DNA of 64,000 nt. It comes from Rhodospirillaceae bacterium LM-1 (lineage in GTDB: Bacteria; Pseudomonadota; Alphaproteobacteria; Rhodospirillales; WMHbin7). The position numbers and the translations under genes are program-made. The notes beneath the pieces are model-generated. The model saw only the letters and a program-made list of their open reading frames with translations, was not told the origin of the DNA and did not search any database. This document shows, in pieces, positions 10,051 through 18,433 of this stretch (positions are counted from its first letter, which is position 1; every line of letters starts with the position of its first letter). The stretch covers positions 62,001 through 126,000 of the forward strand of contig CACUVI010000029.1 in the NCBI GenBank assembly GCA_902725215.1, written 5' to 3'.

Positions 10051-10476
10051 ATGGATAAGCGTCAGCCGATCTATCCCGCCTTCAGTAGCCAGCCAAGTCG
10101 GCATGGTCTTGGGCGGCGCTTGACGGGCTTGCTGGCGCTGTCGCTGCTGATGTTCAATCTTCTGGCAAGCGCCCTTTCCTCACCCATGACTATGGATATT
10201 TCCCAGGCCGCCATCTGTACGGCCCAGGGCATGGCGCTGCCGCAGGGCGACGGCAATCAACCAGCGCCCTCTTCCAATCCTGCTAGGCAGGACGGCGCGA
10301 ATTGCGTTTTCTGCCTGCCCTTGCTGCATGCCGGACAGCAGCCGAAAAACATCGCCTATCTCACGCTCTTACAGCCGATCGGGGAAACCGCCCTTCCCCT
10401 TGCGGACACCCTCTTTGTCCCGCAGCCATTGCCGCCCGGCAAGGCTTCCCCCAGGGCGCCCCCCTCCCTCACTTAA
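10051..10476 (+). CDS. DUF2946-like secreted or membrane-anchored protein
   Basis: A 141-residue protein with a basic N-terminus, one hydrophobic segment (LTGLLALSLLMFNLLASAL, about residues 25-43) that looks like a signal peptide or anchor, and the short motif CVFCLPLLHAG near residues 87-97. This CxxC region after a leader is typical of DUF2946 proteins, some of which accompany copper-related genes; no copper genes are near here. The C-terminal 30 residues are proline-rich. It sits between hpnB-hpnD and shc, but has its own upstream region with an FNR-like site and is followed by a long tail ending in a strong terminator. Function unknown. Confidence 0.65.
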   Translation: MDKRQPIYPAFSSQPSRHGLGRRLTGLLALSLLMFNLLASALSSPMTMDISQAAICTAQGMALPQGDGNQPAPSSNPARQDGANCVFCLPLLHAGQQPKNIAYLTLLQPIGETALPLADTLFVPQPLPPGKASPRAPPSLT

Positions 10477-10599
10477 TAATTACGCCTAGCACTCGGGCCT
10501 TAGGTTCGACCTTGGCCTTTGCAGGGCATTTCAATCAATGCCGTTAGGCAGAACATCCGCCGCCCAAGTGCGCGCGCCAGGACCGCTTCAGGAATCGAG

Positions 10600-10674
10600 T
10601 TCAACCGTCTTCTTCTGAGCGAGCACCCAGAAGAATGACATCACCCGGAGAGGCCAAACCTCTCCGGGTTTTTT
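10600..10674 (+). ncRNA. Candidate small RNA 3' end or structured 3' UTR: two tandem hairpins
   Basis: A perfect 8-bp stem TTCTTCTG/CAGAAGAA (10610-10617 with 10628-10635, 10-base loop) is followed after 7 bases by an 11-bp terminator stem. This arrangement is typical of bacterial small RNAs. It could equally be the 3' UTR of the gene ending at 10476, although 130 bases is long for one. The 5' end is not defined and no convincing separate promoter was found. Confidence 0.35.
10643..10674 (+). terminator. Rho-independent terminator
   Basis: Perfect 11-bp stem ACCCGGAGAGG/CCTCTCCGGGT, 5-base loop, and a run of six T. It ends transcription of the DUF2946-like gene or of a small RNA before the shc promoter. 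Confidence 0.85.
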
Positions 10675-10864
10675 AACTCAAGTCTCACGCAGCCCCAACA
10701 ACAGTCGCAGATCGCTGAACGATTGGTTTTCGGCGATCACACAGCGTTGATGTTTCAGATCATTTCTCTCATTCAACGGCGATGGGTTTTCTCTGATTTC
10801 AGAAGTATGGGAGATTTCGATCTCTGGACAGAGCTGGGATAGCGCTATTTATCAACCGCTCCCC

Positions 10865-10893
10865 TTGACGGAACGGCGAATCAGCGACATATT
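10865..10893 (+). promoter_or_regulatory. Sigma-70 promoter of shc
   Basis: TTGACG at 10865-10870 and CATATT at 10888-10893 with a 17-base spacer; five and four matches to consensus. The predicted transcript starts about 45 bases before the shc ATG. Confidence 0.55.
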
Positions 10894-10946
10894 GCGGTGC
10901 GAAATACCCAGGGAATTATTGGGTTATTGAGAGATTCCAACACGCC

Positions 10947-12929
10947 ATGACCGTCACTGCCCTAAGGACTTCACCCGAAAGCCTCGAGTCTGCCGTTGAC
11001 CGCCAGGACAATGGTTTGTCGCTGGACGCCGTCGAACGCACCGTGCAGACGGTGGCCGAGGGAATCTTGAAGCGCCAAAAGCCGGACGGCCACTGGGTCT
11101 ACGAGCTTGAAGCCGACGCCACCATCCCAGCGGAATACATCTTTCTCAACCGTTATCTGGACACGCCCCAGCCGGAGCTGGAGGCCAAGCTGGCCCGCTA
11201 TCTGCGCAGCATCCAGAACGAAGACGGCGGCTGGCCCCTGTTTCATAAGGGTGCGTCCAACATCTCGGCTTCGGTAAAGGGCTATTACGCGTTGAAGATG
11301 GTTGGCGACGACATCGACGCCCCACACATGAAACTGGCCCGCGAGCGCATTCATGCCTTGGGCGGCGCCGAGAAAGCCAATGTGTTCACGCGCTTTGCGC
11401 TGGCCTTGTTCGGCCAGGTTCCTTGGCGGGCCGTGCCTGTGACAAGGGCCGAGGCCATTTTGCTGCCCGAATGGTTTCCCTTCCATATTTCCAAAGTCTC
11501 CTACTGGTCGCGCACCGTGATGGTGCCCATGTTCGTGCTTTGCACGATCAAGCCCAAGGCGCGCAACAAGGGCGGCATCGGCGTGCGCGAGCTGTTCCTG
11601 GCCGATCCTGAAAGGATTCGCGACTGGCAGAACAATCCCACCGGATCGCGCCTGGGAAATTTCTTTCTGGTTCTCGACAAGTTTCTACGCGCCATCGAAT
11701 TTTTCTTCCCCAAATTCCTGGAGAAAAAGTCGATCGACAAGTGCATGGAATTCACGCTCGAGCGCTTGAACGGCGAGGATGGCCTGGGCGCCATCTTCCC
11801 GGCCATGGCCAACAGCGTGATGGCGATGGACGCGCTGGGCTATTCCCGCGACGACCCGAACTTCAAGATCGCCCGCAAATCGATCGACCTGTTGGTGGTC
11901 GAGCACGGCGATACGGCCTATTGTCAACCTTGCGTCTCTCCCGTTTGGGATACCGGCTTGGCGGCGCACGCGCTGATGGAAGCGGGACTGCCGGGCGATC
12001 ATCCCGCCATCGCCAAGGCGATGGACTGGCTGAAGGACCGCCAAGTGTTGGATGTCGAGGGCGATTGGATCTGGCAGCGTCCAGGGCTACGCCCTGGCGG
12101 CTGGGCCTTCCAGTACCGCAACGACTATTACCCCGACGTCGATGACACCGCCGTGGTGGCGCTGGCCTTGCATCGCGCCCAGCCCGGCGAAAGCCGCGAA
12201 GCCGTCTCGCGCGCCGCCGAATGGGTTGAAGGCATGCAGTGTGGCAATGGCGGCTGGGCCGCCTTCGACGCCGAGAATGAAAAGTACCATCTGAACCACA
12301 TCCCTTTCGCCGACCACGGAGCGCTGCTTGATCCGCCGACGCTGGACGTTAGCGCGCGCTGCTTAAGCCTGCTGGCGCAATTGGGCTACGACGCCAATCA
12401 CCCCAAGGTGGCGGCAGGCCTTGAATATATGAGGATCGAGCAGGAGACCGACGGTTCCTGGTTCGGTCGCTGGGGCACCAATTACATCTACGGCACTTGG
12501 TCTGCCTTGTGCGCCTTCAATGCCGCTGGCGAGGACATGAACGCGCCACACATCCGCAGGGCCGTCGATTGGCTGAAGAATCGCCAGCGCGAGGATGGCG
12601 GCTGGGGCGAGGATTGCGCCAGCTATTGGGACGAAAGCAAGACCCTGTGCCACGAAAGCACGCCGTCGCAAACCGCCTGGGCGCTGCTGGGCCTGATGGC
12701 GGCAGGCGAAGTCGATTCGCCCGAAGTCGCCAAGGGCATTACCTATCTGATGAGCACGCCGCGCGACATGTATGGAAAATGGCACGAGGAACGCTATACC
12801 GCCGTAGGCTTCCCCAAGGTCTTCTATCTGCGTTATCACGGCTACAGCGCCTATTTCCCGCTATGGGCGCTGGCCCGCTACAAGAACCTGAAACGCGCCA
12901 ATAGCCGCCGCACGGCCTATGGGATGTGA
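10947..12929 (+). CDS. shc: Squalene-hopene cyclase
   Basis: Cyclises squalene to the pentacyclic hopene, the committed step of hopanoid synthesis; a monotopic membrane enzyme. The 660-residue protein has the catalytic acid motif DVDDTA at about residues 397-402 and several QW repeats (for example DGHWVYELE, EDGGWPLF, GNGGWAAF, DGSWFGRWG, EDGGWGED). Length is typical of bacterial SHC. It has its own promoter upstream, and its last 11 bases overlap the start of the hpnG-like gene, so the two are co-translated. Upstream squalene-forming HpnD is fused to HpnB in this locus; HpnC and HpnE must be elsewhere. Confidence 0.97.
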   Translation: MTVTALRTSPESLESAVDRQDNGLSLDAVERTVQTVAEGILKRQKPDGHWVYELEADATIPAEYIFLNRYLDTPQPELEAKLARYLRSIQNEDGGWPLFHKGASNISASVKGYYALKMVGDDIDAPHMKLARERIHALGGAEKANVFTRFALALFGQVPWRAVPVTRAEAILLPEWFPFHISKVSYWSRTVMVPMFVLCTIKPKARNKGGIGVRELFLADPERIRDWQNNPTGSRLGNFFLVLDKFLRAIEFFFPKFLEKKSIDKCMEFTLERLNGEDGLGAIFPAMANSVMAMDALGYSRDDPNFKIARKSIDLLVVEHGDTAYCQPCVSPVWDTGLAAHALMEAGLPGDHPAIAKAMDWLKDRQVLDVEGDWIWQRPGLRPGGWAFQYRNDYYPDVDDTAVVALALHRAQPGESREAVSRAAEWVEGMQCGNGGWAAFDAENEKYHLNHIPFADHGALLDPPTLDVSARCLSLLAQLGYDANHPKVAAGLEYMRIEQETDGSWFGRWGTNYIYGTWSALCAFNAAGEDMNAPHIRRAVDWLKNRQREDGGWGEDCASYWDESKTLCHESTPSQTAWALLGLMAAGEVDSPEVAKGITYLMSTPRDMYGKWHEERYTAVGFPKVFYLRYHGYSAYFPLWALARYKNLKRANSRRTAYGM

Positions 12930-13557
12930 GCGTCCCGGCTTCGTTGTCGGCGTCGAACGCGAAGCCGCGCTGATTCCTTCCCCCTACCCCGTTTTCTGTT
13001 CCGGCGCCGACGCCAAAAGCGCCGAGGCGGTGGCGATCAAGCTGCTGGAACATGGCTGCGATCTATTGGTCAGCTTCGGGTTGGCGGGCGGCCTTGATCC
13101 AGCGTTGGAAGCGGGAACGCTGCTGGTCCCCAGCGAGATCGTAGCACCCAACGGCCAGCGCTTCGCCTGCGACGCCAGCCATCATTTTCAGAACGCCATC
13201 TTACTGCCGATGGCGGGATCGGACGTCTTGCTAGCTTCGCCCGAGCAGAAGGCGCAAATCAGGTCGCGCACCGGCGCGGTCGCGGTCGATATGGAAAGTC
13301 ATGCCGTGGCCCGCGTGGCAAAATCGAGAAGCGTTCCCTTCCTGGTCTTGCGCGCCGTAGCCGACACAGCCGACATGGCGCTTCCCGGTTTCATTGCCGA
13401 CGCCACGACGCCTGACGGCAAGACACGCATCGGAGCCATCCTCATGGGGCTTGCAAGAAGCCCCGCCGCCCTGCCCGACCTGATCCGTCTGGCACGCACA
13501 AGCGGCAAGGCCTTTGCCGCCCTGAAAGCCGCCCTACCCGTTCTTCTGACAAAATAA
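12919..13557 (+). CDS. hpnG: Hopanoid-associated nucleoside phosphorylase (HpnG)
   Basis: In the hopanoid pathway HpnG removes adenine from adenosylhopane to give phosphoribosylhopane. This 212-residue protein has the purine nucleoside phosphorylase/MTA hydrolase fold: SFGLAGGLDPALEAG near residues 52-66, and the ribose-binding acid motif AVDMESHAVA near 118-127. It overlaps the end of shc by 11 bases. HpnH, which makes adenosylhopane, is encoded 3 kb to the right on the other strand, so both steps of side-chain extension are present. The start ATG follows directly within the shc reading tail; no other in-frame start gives a better N-terminus. Confidence 0.88.
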   Translation: MGCERPGFVVGVEREAALIPSPYPVFCSGADAKSAEAVAIKLLEHGCDLLVSFGLAGGLDPALEAGTLLVPSEIVAPNGQRFACDASHHFQNAILLPMAGSDVLLASPEQKAQIRSRTGAVAVDMESHAVARVAKSRSVPFLVLRAVADTADMALPGFIADATTPDGKTRIGAILMGLARSPAALPDLIRLARTSGKAFAALKAALPVLLTK

Positions 13558-13592
13558 GGCCCGGTTCCGGGGGAGCGGAAACCGGGCCTTTC
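13556..13592. terminator. Bidirectional terminator between hpnG and the spy-like gene
   Basis: Stem AAGGCCCGGTTCC with GGAAACCGGGCCTT, one bulged base and an 8-base loop. T-rich tails exist on both strands (TTTC on plus, TTATTTTG on minus), serving the convergent hpnG and the gene ending at 13642. Confidence 0.75.
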
Positions 13593-13641
13593 ATCACCGA
13601 CGACCAAAGAGGAGACTTGGCGTCAGCGTAACTTCAGGCGA

Positions 13642-14094
13642 TTACATCATCCTGCCGCCACCATGGGGGCCGCGCTTGCCCTTGCCCGAGCCGATGCTGT
13701 CGTCCAACAGCTTCTTCTGCTCGGCGGTCAGGGTCGCCGTGAACTTCTGGCGCGCCTCGAAGACCTTGGTCTTCGATTCAATGCGGCTTTGCATCATGTC
13801 CGTCTGGTGAGCGCGAAACTGTTCGACCGTCATGGATTGAACCGCAGCCGGGTCCATGGCTTGACGGGTCTTCCAATGTTCCTCGCGCTGGGCCGTCGCC
13901 ACTTTCTGGAAATCTTCATAGGCCGCCTTCTGGGGGGCGGTCAGTTTCAACTTCTCGGAGATCTGCTGGCCATAGCCGGGGCAATCGCCCTTGCCGCCGC
14001 CGAAGCCGCCGCCCGGACCCGCCGCCATGACAGGCAGCGCCGCAACGGCAAGGATGGCCGCAGTGGCCAAGAGGGTTTTGGTTAAGCGTTTCAT
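13642..14094 (-). CDS. Periplasmic Spy/CpxP-like LTXXQ protein
   Basis: A 150-residue secreted protein: signal peptide at residues 1-24 (MKRLTKTLL then AVAALPVMAA), a glycine-rich linker, then an all-helical body with two LTxxQ motifs, KLTAPQKAAY and TLTAEQKKLL, the hallmark of Spy/CpxP periplasmic chaperone-sensors. The tail is glycine-, lysine- and histidine-rich (KGKRGPHGGG). The open frame extends far upstream but ATG 14094 gives the clean signal peptide. It diverges from the response regulator/kinase pair at 14240, the same arrangement as cpxP with cpxRA, so it is probably both a target and a feedback partner of that system. Three TGTAACG repeats lie in the shared promoter region. Confidence 0.85.
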   Translation of the reverse strand: MKRLTKTLLATAAILAVAALPVMAAGPGGGFGGGKGDCPGYGQQISEKLKLTAPQKAAYEDFQKVATAQREEHWKTRQAMDPAAVQSMTVEQFRAHQTDMMQSRIESKTKVFEARQKFTATLTAEQKKLLDDSIGSGKGKRGPHGGGRMM

Positions 14095-14148
14095 GGCAAG
14101 CTCCTGTTGATGGGGTAAACCGTACATGAGGACAAGATAGCCCCGTCT

Positions 14149-14198
14149 TGTAACGCGGATATGTCGGCTACAGCGCTTTCTTGTAACGAAGTGTAACG
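14149..14198. promoter_or_regulatory. Triple TGTAACG direct repeat, candidate response-regulator operator
   Basis: Identical heptamers at 14149-14155, 14182-14188 and 14192-14198. The last two are exactly 10 bases apart, the spacing typical of tandem half-sites bound by OmpR/PhoB dimers, and the first is 33 bases (about three turns) away. The site lies in the 145-base divergent region between the Spy-like gene and the two-component genes. Confidence 0.6.
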
Positions 14199-14239
14199 GC
14201 GCATGGCCGAAGCGAGGCCAGCGCGCTATCATCGGCGTC

Positions 14240-14968
14240 ATGGAGATGGATGCAGAAATTCTGATCGTCGACGATGACCGCGAAATTCGCGACCTGTTGG
14301 CGCGCTTCCTGACCAAGCATGGGATGAAAGTGGCGACGGCCAGGGACGGCCAGGAATTGAACCGCCACCTGTCCTTAAAAAGCCCCGGCATGATCGTTCT
14401 GGACCTGATGCTGCCGGGCGAAGACGGGCTGTCGATCTGCAGGCGTTTGCGCGCCGACGCGCAGACAGCTTCCATTCCCATCGTCATGCTGACCGCGATG
14501 GGCGAGGAAACCGACCGCATCATCGGCCTTGAAATGGGCGCTGACGATTACCTGCCCAAGCCCTTCAATCCCCGCGAGCTTCTGGCGCGCATCAAGGCTG
14601 TGATGCGCCGCGCCAACGCAACACCACCAGCCGAAACAAAACGCCTTGAATTCCGCTTTGCCGGATTTCGGCTGGATACGGAATCTAGAAGCCTGTTCGA
14701 TGCCGAAGGCAAGCTCGTCGAATTGACCGGCGGCGAGTTCGATTTGTTGAAGGCCTTGGCCGAACATGCGGGGCGCGTGCTCACGCGCGACCAATTGCTG
14801 GATCTGACCCGCGGGCGCATGGCCGGTCCCTACGACCGTTCGGTGGACATCCAAATCAGCCGCATCCGCAAGAAGATCGAACAGGACGCCAAGGAGCCTG
14901 ATTTGATCAAGACGGTGCGCGGAGGAGGCTATGTTCTGTCCTGCCCGGTGCAAAGGAATGGAACATGA
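14240..14968 (+). CDS. OmpR/PhoB-family response regulator (Cpx-like system)
   Basis: A 242-residue regulator. Receiver domain at residues 5-120 with acidic pocket DDD at 11-13, phospho-acceptor Asp55 (VLDLMLPGEDG) and conserved lysine in YLPKPFNPREL near 107. The C-terminal winged helix (about 140-238) has ELTGGEFDLLKALAEH and the recognition region DRSVDIQISRIRKKIE. It overlaps the kinase gene by 4 bases (ATGA). The divergent Spy/CpxP-like gene and shared TGTAACG repeats suggest an envelope- or metal-stress regulon with autoregulation. The system is inserted inside the hopanoid locus, and membrane stress may link them, but that is inference. Confidence 0.92.
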   Translation: MEMDAEILIVDDDREIRDLLARFLTKHGMKVATARDGQELNRHLSLKSPGMIVLDLMLPGEDGLSICRRLRADAQTASIPIVMLTAMGEETDRIIGLEMGADDYLPKPFNPRELLARIKAVMRRANATPPAETKRLEFRFAGFRLDTESRSLFDAEGKLVELTGGEFDLLKALAEHAGRVLTRDQLLDLTRGRMAGPYDRSVDIQISRIRKKIEQDAKEPDLIKTVRGGGYVLSCPVQRNGT

Positions 14969-16347
14969 GGCTGAAAATCTGGCCGCAAAGCATCCTTGGC
15001 CGCGCCCTGGCCGTGCTGTCGATCGGTCTAGTGGCGTCGCATCTGGCCGCCCTTGCGCTTTATTCTGGCAACCGCGACGAAGCTCTGTCGTCCCTGGGCG
15101 GACGCCAAACGGCCGAGCGGATCGTGGGCCTTGCCTCGGCGATGGAGGAAGCGACCCCTGCCGAGCGCGAGAAATTGGCGCGTAGGATGAGCCGCCACGG
15201 GCTAATGATCATCTGGTCGAAAGACCCCATGGTGACCCGCGAGCGTGATCGCGGCGTCTCGAACGCCATCGCCAGCGAATTGCGGCGCATCGCTCCGCCA
15301 GGAACCGACATTCGCGTTCAGCCTGCCCGCTTCGACGATCTATATCAGCAGAACATGGGACCCGGCATGCGTGGCCCCGGCCAAGGTCCGGGCACCTCTT
15401 TCATGCATGACCGTTCTTTCCTGATTTCCTTGAAACTTGCCGACGCAAGCTGGTTGAACGTTCTGGCGGCCGCAGCCCCACCCGACGCCTTGTGGCGCGG
15501 ACGCTTCCTGCTGGGCTTTGCCGCCACGACGCTGGTTACCCTTCTTCTGGCCGCTTGGGCCGTGCGGCGCGCCGTGCTGCCGCTTCGCCTGTTCGCCAAT
15601 GCCGCCGAACGGCTGGGCACGGATATTTCAGCCCCGCCGCTGACGGAAAGCGGGCCGCTGGAAGTCAAACGCGCCGCCCACGCCTTCAACCGCATGCAAG
15701 AAAGGCTGAAACGTTTCGTCGATGACCGCACACGCATGCTGGCCGCCATTTCGCACGATCTGCGCACCCCGCTCACCCGCATGCGGCTGCGCGCCGAATT
15801 CGTGGATGACGAGGATATGCGCGCCAAGATGTTGGCCGATCTCGACGAAATGGAAGCCATGATCGGCGCCACCTTGGCCTTTGCCCGCGATGACGCAAAA
15901 GGCGAGGAGCGCGTTCCGGTCGATTTGGCGGCGATGTTGGCGGGATTGGCCGCCGAAGCCACGGAAGCTGGGCAGAAGGTCTCTCTCGGAGGGCTGACGC
16001 AAGCCACGGTTCAAGCCGCTCCCATGGCTCTGAAACGCGCCTTGTCGAACCTGATCGGCAATGCGGTGAATTACGGCGGAGCGGCGGCGATCACGCTGGC
16101 CCAATCGCCCGGCCATTTCGACATCCACATCGAGGATGATGGACCAGGAATTCCCGAAGACCTGCACGAACAGGTTTTCGCCCCCTTCTTTCGCGTCGAA
16201 GGATCGCGCTCGAAGGAAACCGGCGGCGTCGGCTTGGGCTTGAGCGTCGCGCGCGGCATCCTGCGCGGCCATGGCGGCGACGTCACGCTTGCCAATCGCA
16301 AGGACGGCGGATTGCGGGTAACGGCGAGCTTGCCGTCGCAGCCCTGA
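14965..16347 (+). CDS. Membrane sensor histidine kinase (Cpx-like system)
   Basis: A 460-residue kinase partner of the regulator just upstream. It has an N-terminal membrane helix (about 10-30), a periplasmic sensor of about 150 residues, a second helix near 180-200 (LLGFAATTLVTLLLAAWAV), HAMP, a dimerisation domain with phospho-acceptor His264 (ISHDLRTPLTR), and an ATPase domain with NLIGNAVNYG, DDGPGIP and GVGLGLS. The periplasmic part includes a glycine- and methionine-rich loop, NMGPGMRGPGQGPG, which might bind metal, though this is speculative. It converges on hpnH with a 2-base gap. Confidence 0.92.
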   Translation: MRLKIWPQSILGRALAVLSIGLVASHLAALALYSGNRDEALSSLGGRQTAERIVGLASAMEEATPAEREKLARRMSRHGLMIIWSKDPMVTRERDRGVSNAIASELRRIAPPGTDIRVQPARFDDLYQQNMGPGMRGPGQGPGTSFMHDRSFLISLKLADASWLNVLAAAAPPDALWRGRFLLGFAATTLVTLLLAAWAVRRAVLPLRLFANAAERLGTDISAPPLTESGPLEVKRAAHAFNRMQERLKRFVDDRTRMLAAISHDLRTPLTRMRLRAEFVDDEDMRAKMLADLDEMEAMIGATLAFARDDAKGEERVPVDLAAMLAGLAAEATEAGQKVSLGGLTQATVQAAPMALKRALSNLIGNAVNYGGAAAITLAQSPGHFDIHIEDDGPGIPEDLHEQVFAPFFRVEGSRSKETGGVGLGLSVARGILRGHGGDVTLANRKDGGLRVTASLPSQP

Positions 16348-16349
16348 CG

Positions 16350-17372
16350 TTATCTTGCCGTCAGGCCAGGACCCTTGATGAAGACGTTCAGCGCCTTCAA
16401 TGGGTGGGCGACCGTGTCGGCCACCGCCGTCGCTTCATAGCCGCAATGCATCATGCAATCGGCGCAACGGGGGTCGTGCCCGGCGCCGTAGCGGTCCCAG
16501 TCGGTGCTTTCCATCAAATCCTTGTAGCTGGCGGCATAACCGTCGGCCAGCAAATAGCAGGGCTTCTGCCAGCCGAAAACATTGCGGGTCGGCGTGCCCC
16601 AGGGCGTGCAGCCATAATTCTGATTGCCCGCCAGGAAATCGAGAAACAAGGTGCTTTGCGAAAAGCGCCATTTGCGGCCCTGGCCGATCTTGAACAATTG
16701 GCGGAACAGCGCGTTGGTGTTCTGCCGGTTCAGGAACTTATCCTTGCTCGCTGCATGTTCGTAGGAAAAGCCCGGCGACACCGTAACGCCCTCGACCCCC
16801 AGATCGTCGCAGGCATAGCTGATGAAGTCCGCCAGCTTCCCGACATCGTGGCCCTCATAAAGCGTGCAATTGATGTTGGTGCGAAAACCTTTGTCCCTGG
16901 CCAGCTTGATCGCAGAAACGGCGCGGTCGAACACGCCCTCCTGGCCCACTGCTTTGTCATGTTCTTCCTTCGCGCCGTCCAGATGCACCGAGAAGGTCAG
17001 ATAGGGCGTGGGCGAAAAACGGTCGATGCGCTTTTCCAACAATAGGGCGTTGGTGCATAGATAGACGAATTTCTTGCGTGCGATCAGCCCCGCCACGATC
17101 TCTTCGATTTCCTTGTGCAGCAACGGCTCGCCGCCCGGAATGGAAACCACCGGCGCGCCGCATTCATCGGATGCCTGCAAACATTCCGCCACGGTCAGGC
17201 GCTTGTTCAAAATCTCGTCGGGATAATCGATCTTGCCGCAGCCGGGACAGGACAGATTGCAGCGAAACAATGGCTCCAGCATCAGCACCAAAGGATAACG
17301 GGCATTGCCTTGCAGGCGCTGCTTCATGATGTAGCTGCCGACGCGCCATTGCTGGATCAGGGGAACGCTCAT
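16350..17372 (-). CDS. hpnH: Hopanoid biosynthesis radical SAM protein HpnH
   Basis: Adds an adenosyl group from S-adenosylmethionine to diploptene, giving adenosylhopane, the first step to extended (C35) hopanoids. The 340-residue protein has the radical SAM cluster motif CNLSCPGC at Cys38, Cys42 and Cys45, the SAM-binding SIPGGEPLL, and a C-terminal SPASM-like cysteine group (CADCMMHCGYEA). The frame is open further upstream, but MSVPLIQQWR at 17372 is the family's normal N-terminus and lies two bases after the ispH stop codon, so both are in one operon. HpnG, which acts on its product, is at 12919-13557. Confidence 0.95.
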   Translation of the reverse strand: MSVPLIQQWRVGSYIMKQRLQGNARYPLVLMLEPLFRCNLSCPGCGKIDYPDEILNKRLTVAECLQASDECGAPVVSIPGGEPLLHKEIEEIVAGLIARKKFVYLCTNALLLEKRIDRFSPTPYLTFSVHLDGAKEEHDKAVGQEGVFDRAVSAIKLARDKGFRTNINCTLYEGHDVGKLADFISYACDDLGVEGVTVSPGFSYEHAASKDKFLNRQNTNALFRQLFKIGQGRKWRFSQSTLFLDFLAGNQNYGCTPWGTPTRNVFGWQKPCYLLADGYAASYKDLMESTDWDRYGAGHDPRCADCMMHCGYEATAVADTVAHPLKALNVFIKGPGLTAR

Positions 17373-17374
17373 GA

Positions 17375-18337
17375 TCAGGCCTTCTTCTTGTGCAGGGGGG
17401 CGTCGGGGAAATGTTCCGGCATCTTGAAGCTGACATTCTCCTCGACGCCGTCCAGCACCTTCAACTCGATGGGGCGCAAACATTCCAACTTGGCCAGCAA
17501 CTCGTCGATCAGCACGTCGGGCGCCGAGGCGCCCGCCGTAATGCCCACGGTTGAAATGCCTTCCAGCCATGCCGGATCAAGGTCGGTGGCGTCGTCGATC
17601 AAGTGACTGGTTTTGCCAAGCTCAAGCCCGATCTCGCGCAGACGGTTGGAATTCGAGCTGTTCTTGGCACCGACGACCAAGATCAGGTCGCTTCGCGCCG
17701 CCAGCTTGCGCACCGCCGTCTGGCGGTTTTGCGTGGCGTAACAGATGTCGCGCACGTCGGGCCCCTGGATCATAGGGAATCGGCTTTTCAAGGCTTCGAT
17801 GACGCCCCTGGTATCGTCGATCGACAAGGTGGTTTGCGTGATATAGGCCACTTCGGCCCCCTTGGGGATTTCCAGTTTTTCCACATCCGCAGGCCGGGTC
17901 ACCAAATGCACGCCGCCGGGAATGCGGCCCATCGTCCCTTCGACCTCGGGGTGGCCGGCATGTCCGATCAGCACCACATGCGCGCCCTTGACGGCATAGC
18001 GCCCGCCTTCCTTATGAACCTTGGTCACCAGAGGACAGGTGGCGTCGATAACCGGCAGGCCGCGGCTTAGGGCTTCTTTCTCCACCGCGTCCGAGACGCC
18101 GTGCGCGCTGAAAATGGCCACCTCGCCTTCTGGGATTTCATCCAGTTCCTCGACGAAGATTACGCCCTTGGCTTTCAGCGTTTCGACCACCCGCTTATTG
18201 TGAACGATCTCGTGGCGGACATAGATGGGAGCGCCGTAAAGCTCCAACGCCCTCTCGACGATGTCGATGGCGCGGGTGACGCCCGCGCAGAAACCGCGCG
18301 GCTGGGCCAGAAGAACATTCAGAGTGGACGAAGACAT
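17375..18337 (-). CDS. ispH: 4-hydroxy-3-methylbut-2-enyl diphosphate reductase
   Basis: Last enzyme of the MEP isoprenoid pathway, converting HMBPP to IPP and DMAPP with an oxygen-sensitive [4Fe-4S] cluster. The 320-residue protein shows the cluster cysteines in [10 protein letters not shown] (Cys17), [11 protein letters not shown] and [11 protein letters not shown], plus the substrate motif SSNSNRL. It is the first gene of the minus-strand ispH-hpnH pair and diverges from hpnA. Its placement couples isoprenoid precursor supply with hopanoid synthesis. The last residues (PLHKKKA) differ from longer family members but the core is complete. Confidence 0.96.
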   Translation of the reverse strand: MSSSTLNVLLAQPRGFCAGVTRAIDIVERALELYGAPIYVRHEIVHNKRVVETLKAKGVIFVEELDEIPEGEVAIFSAHGVSDAVEKEALSRGLPVIDATCPLVTKVHKEGGRYAVKGAHVVLIGHAGHPEVEGTMGRIPGGVHLVTRPADVEKLEIPKGAEVAYITQTTLSIDDTRGVIEALKSRFPMIQGPDVRDICYATQNRQTAVRKLAARSDLILVVGAKNSSNSNRLREIGLELGKTSHLIDDATDLDPAWLEGISTVGITAGASAPDVLIDELLAKLECLRPIELKVLDGVEENVSFKMPEHFPDAPLHKKKA

Positions 18338-18433
18338 GGCAGGCCCTTGTTAAATTGGCCCCTAGCAGATAGCTTGCATCGCCCGCTTCGCCAAGGGAAA
18401 TCGCTGCATGGCCGCATGCAAAAAGGAGCCGTT

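Larger units (their letters stand above)
10477..10946. other. 470-base non-coding region upstream of shc
   Basis: No protein gene is supported here. The left part ends with two tandem hairpins, the second being a strong terminator (separate entries). The right part (10675-10946) carries a good sigma-70 promoter for shc and about 50 bases of leader. I looked for tRNA and riboswitch folds and found none. Confidence 0.6.

Noticed and set aside
10500-10620. Possible tRNA-like GGTTCGA sequence before shc
   Set aside because: No acceptor stem or anticodon arm can be folded around it.
14095-14523. N-terminal extension of the spy-like open frame to 14523
   Set aside because: It runs antisense through the response regulator gene; ATG 14094 gives an ideal signal peptide.
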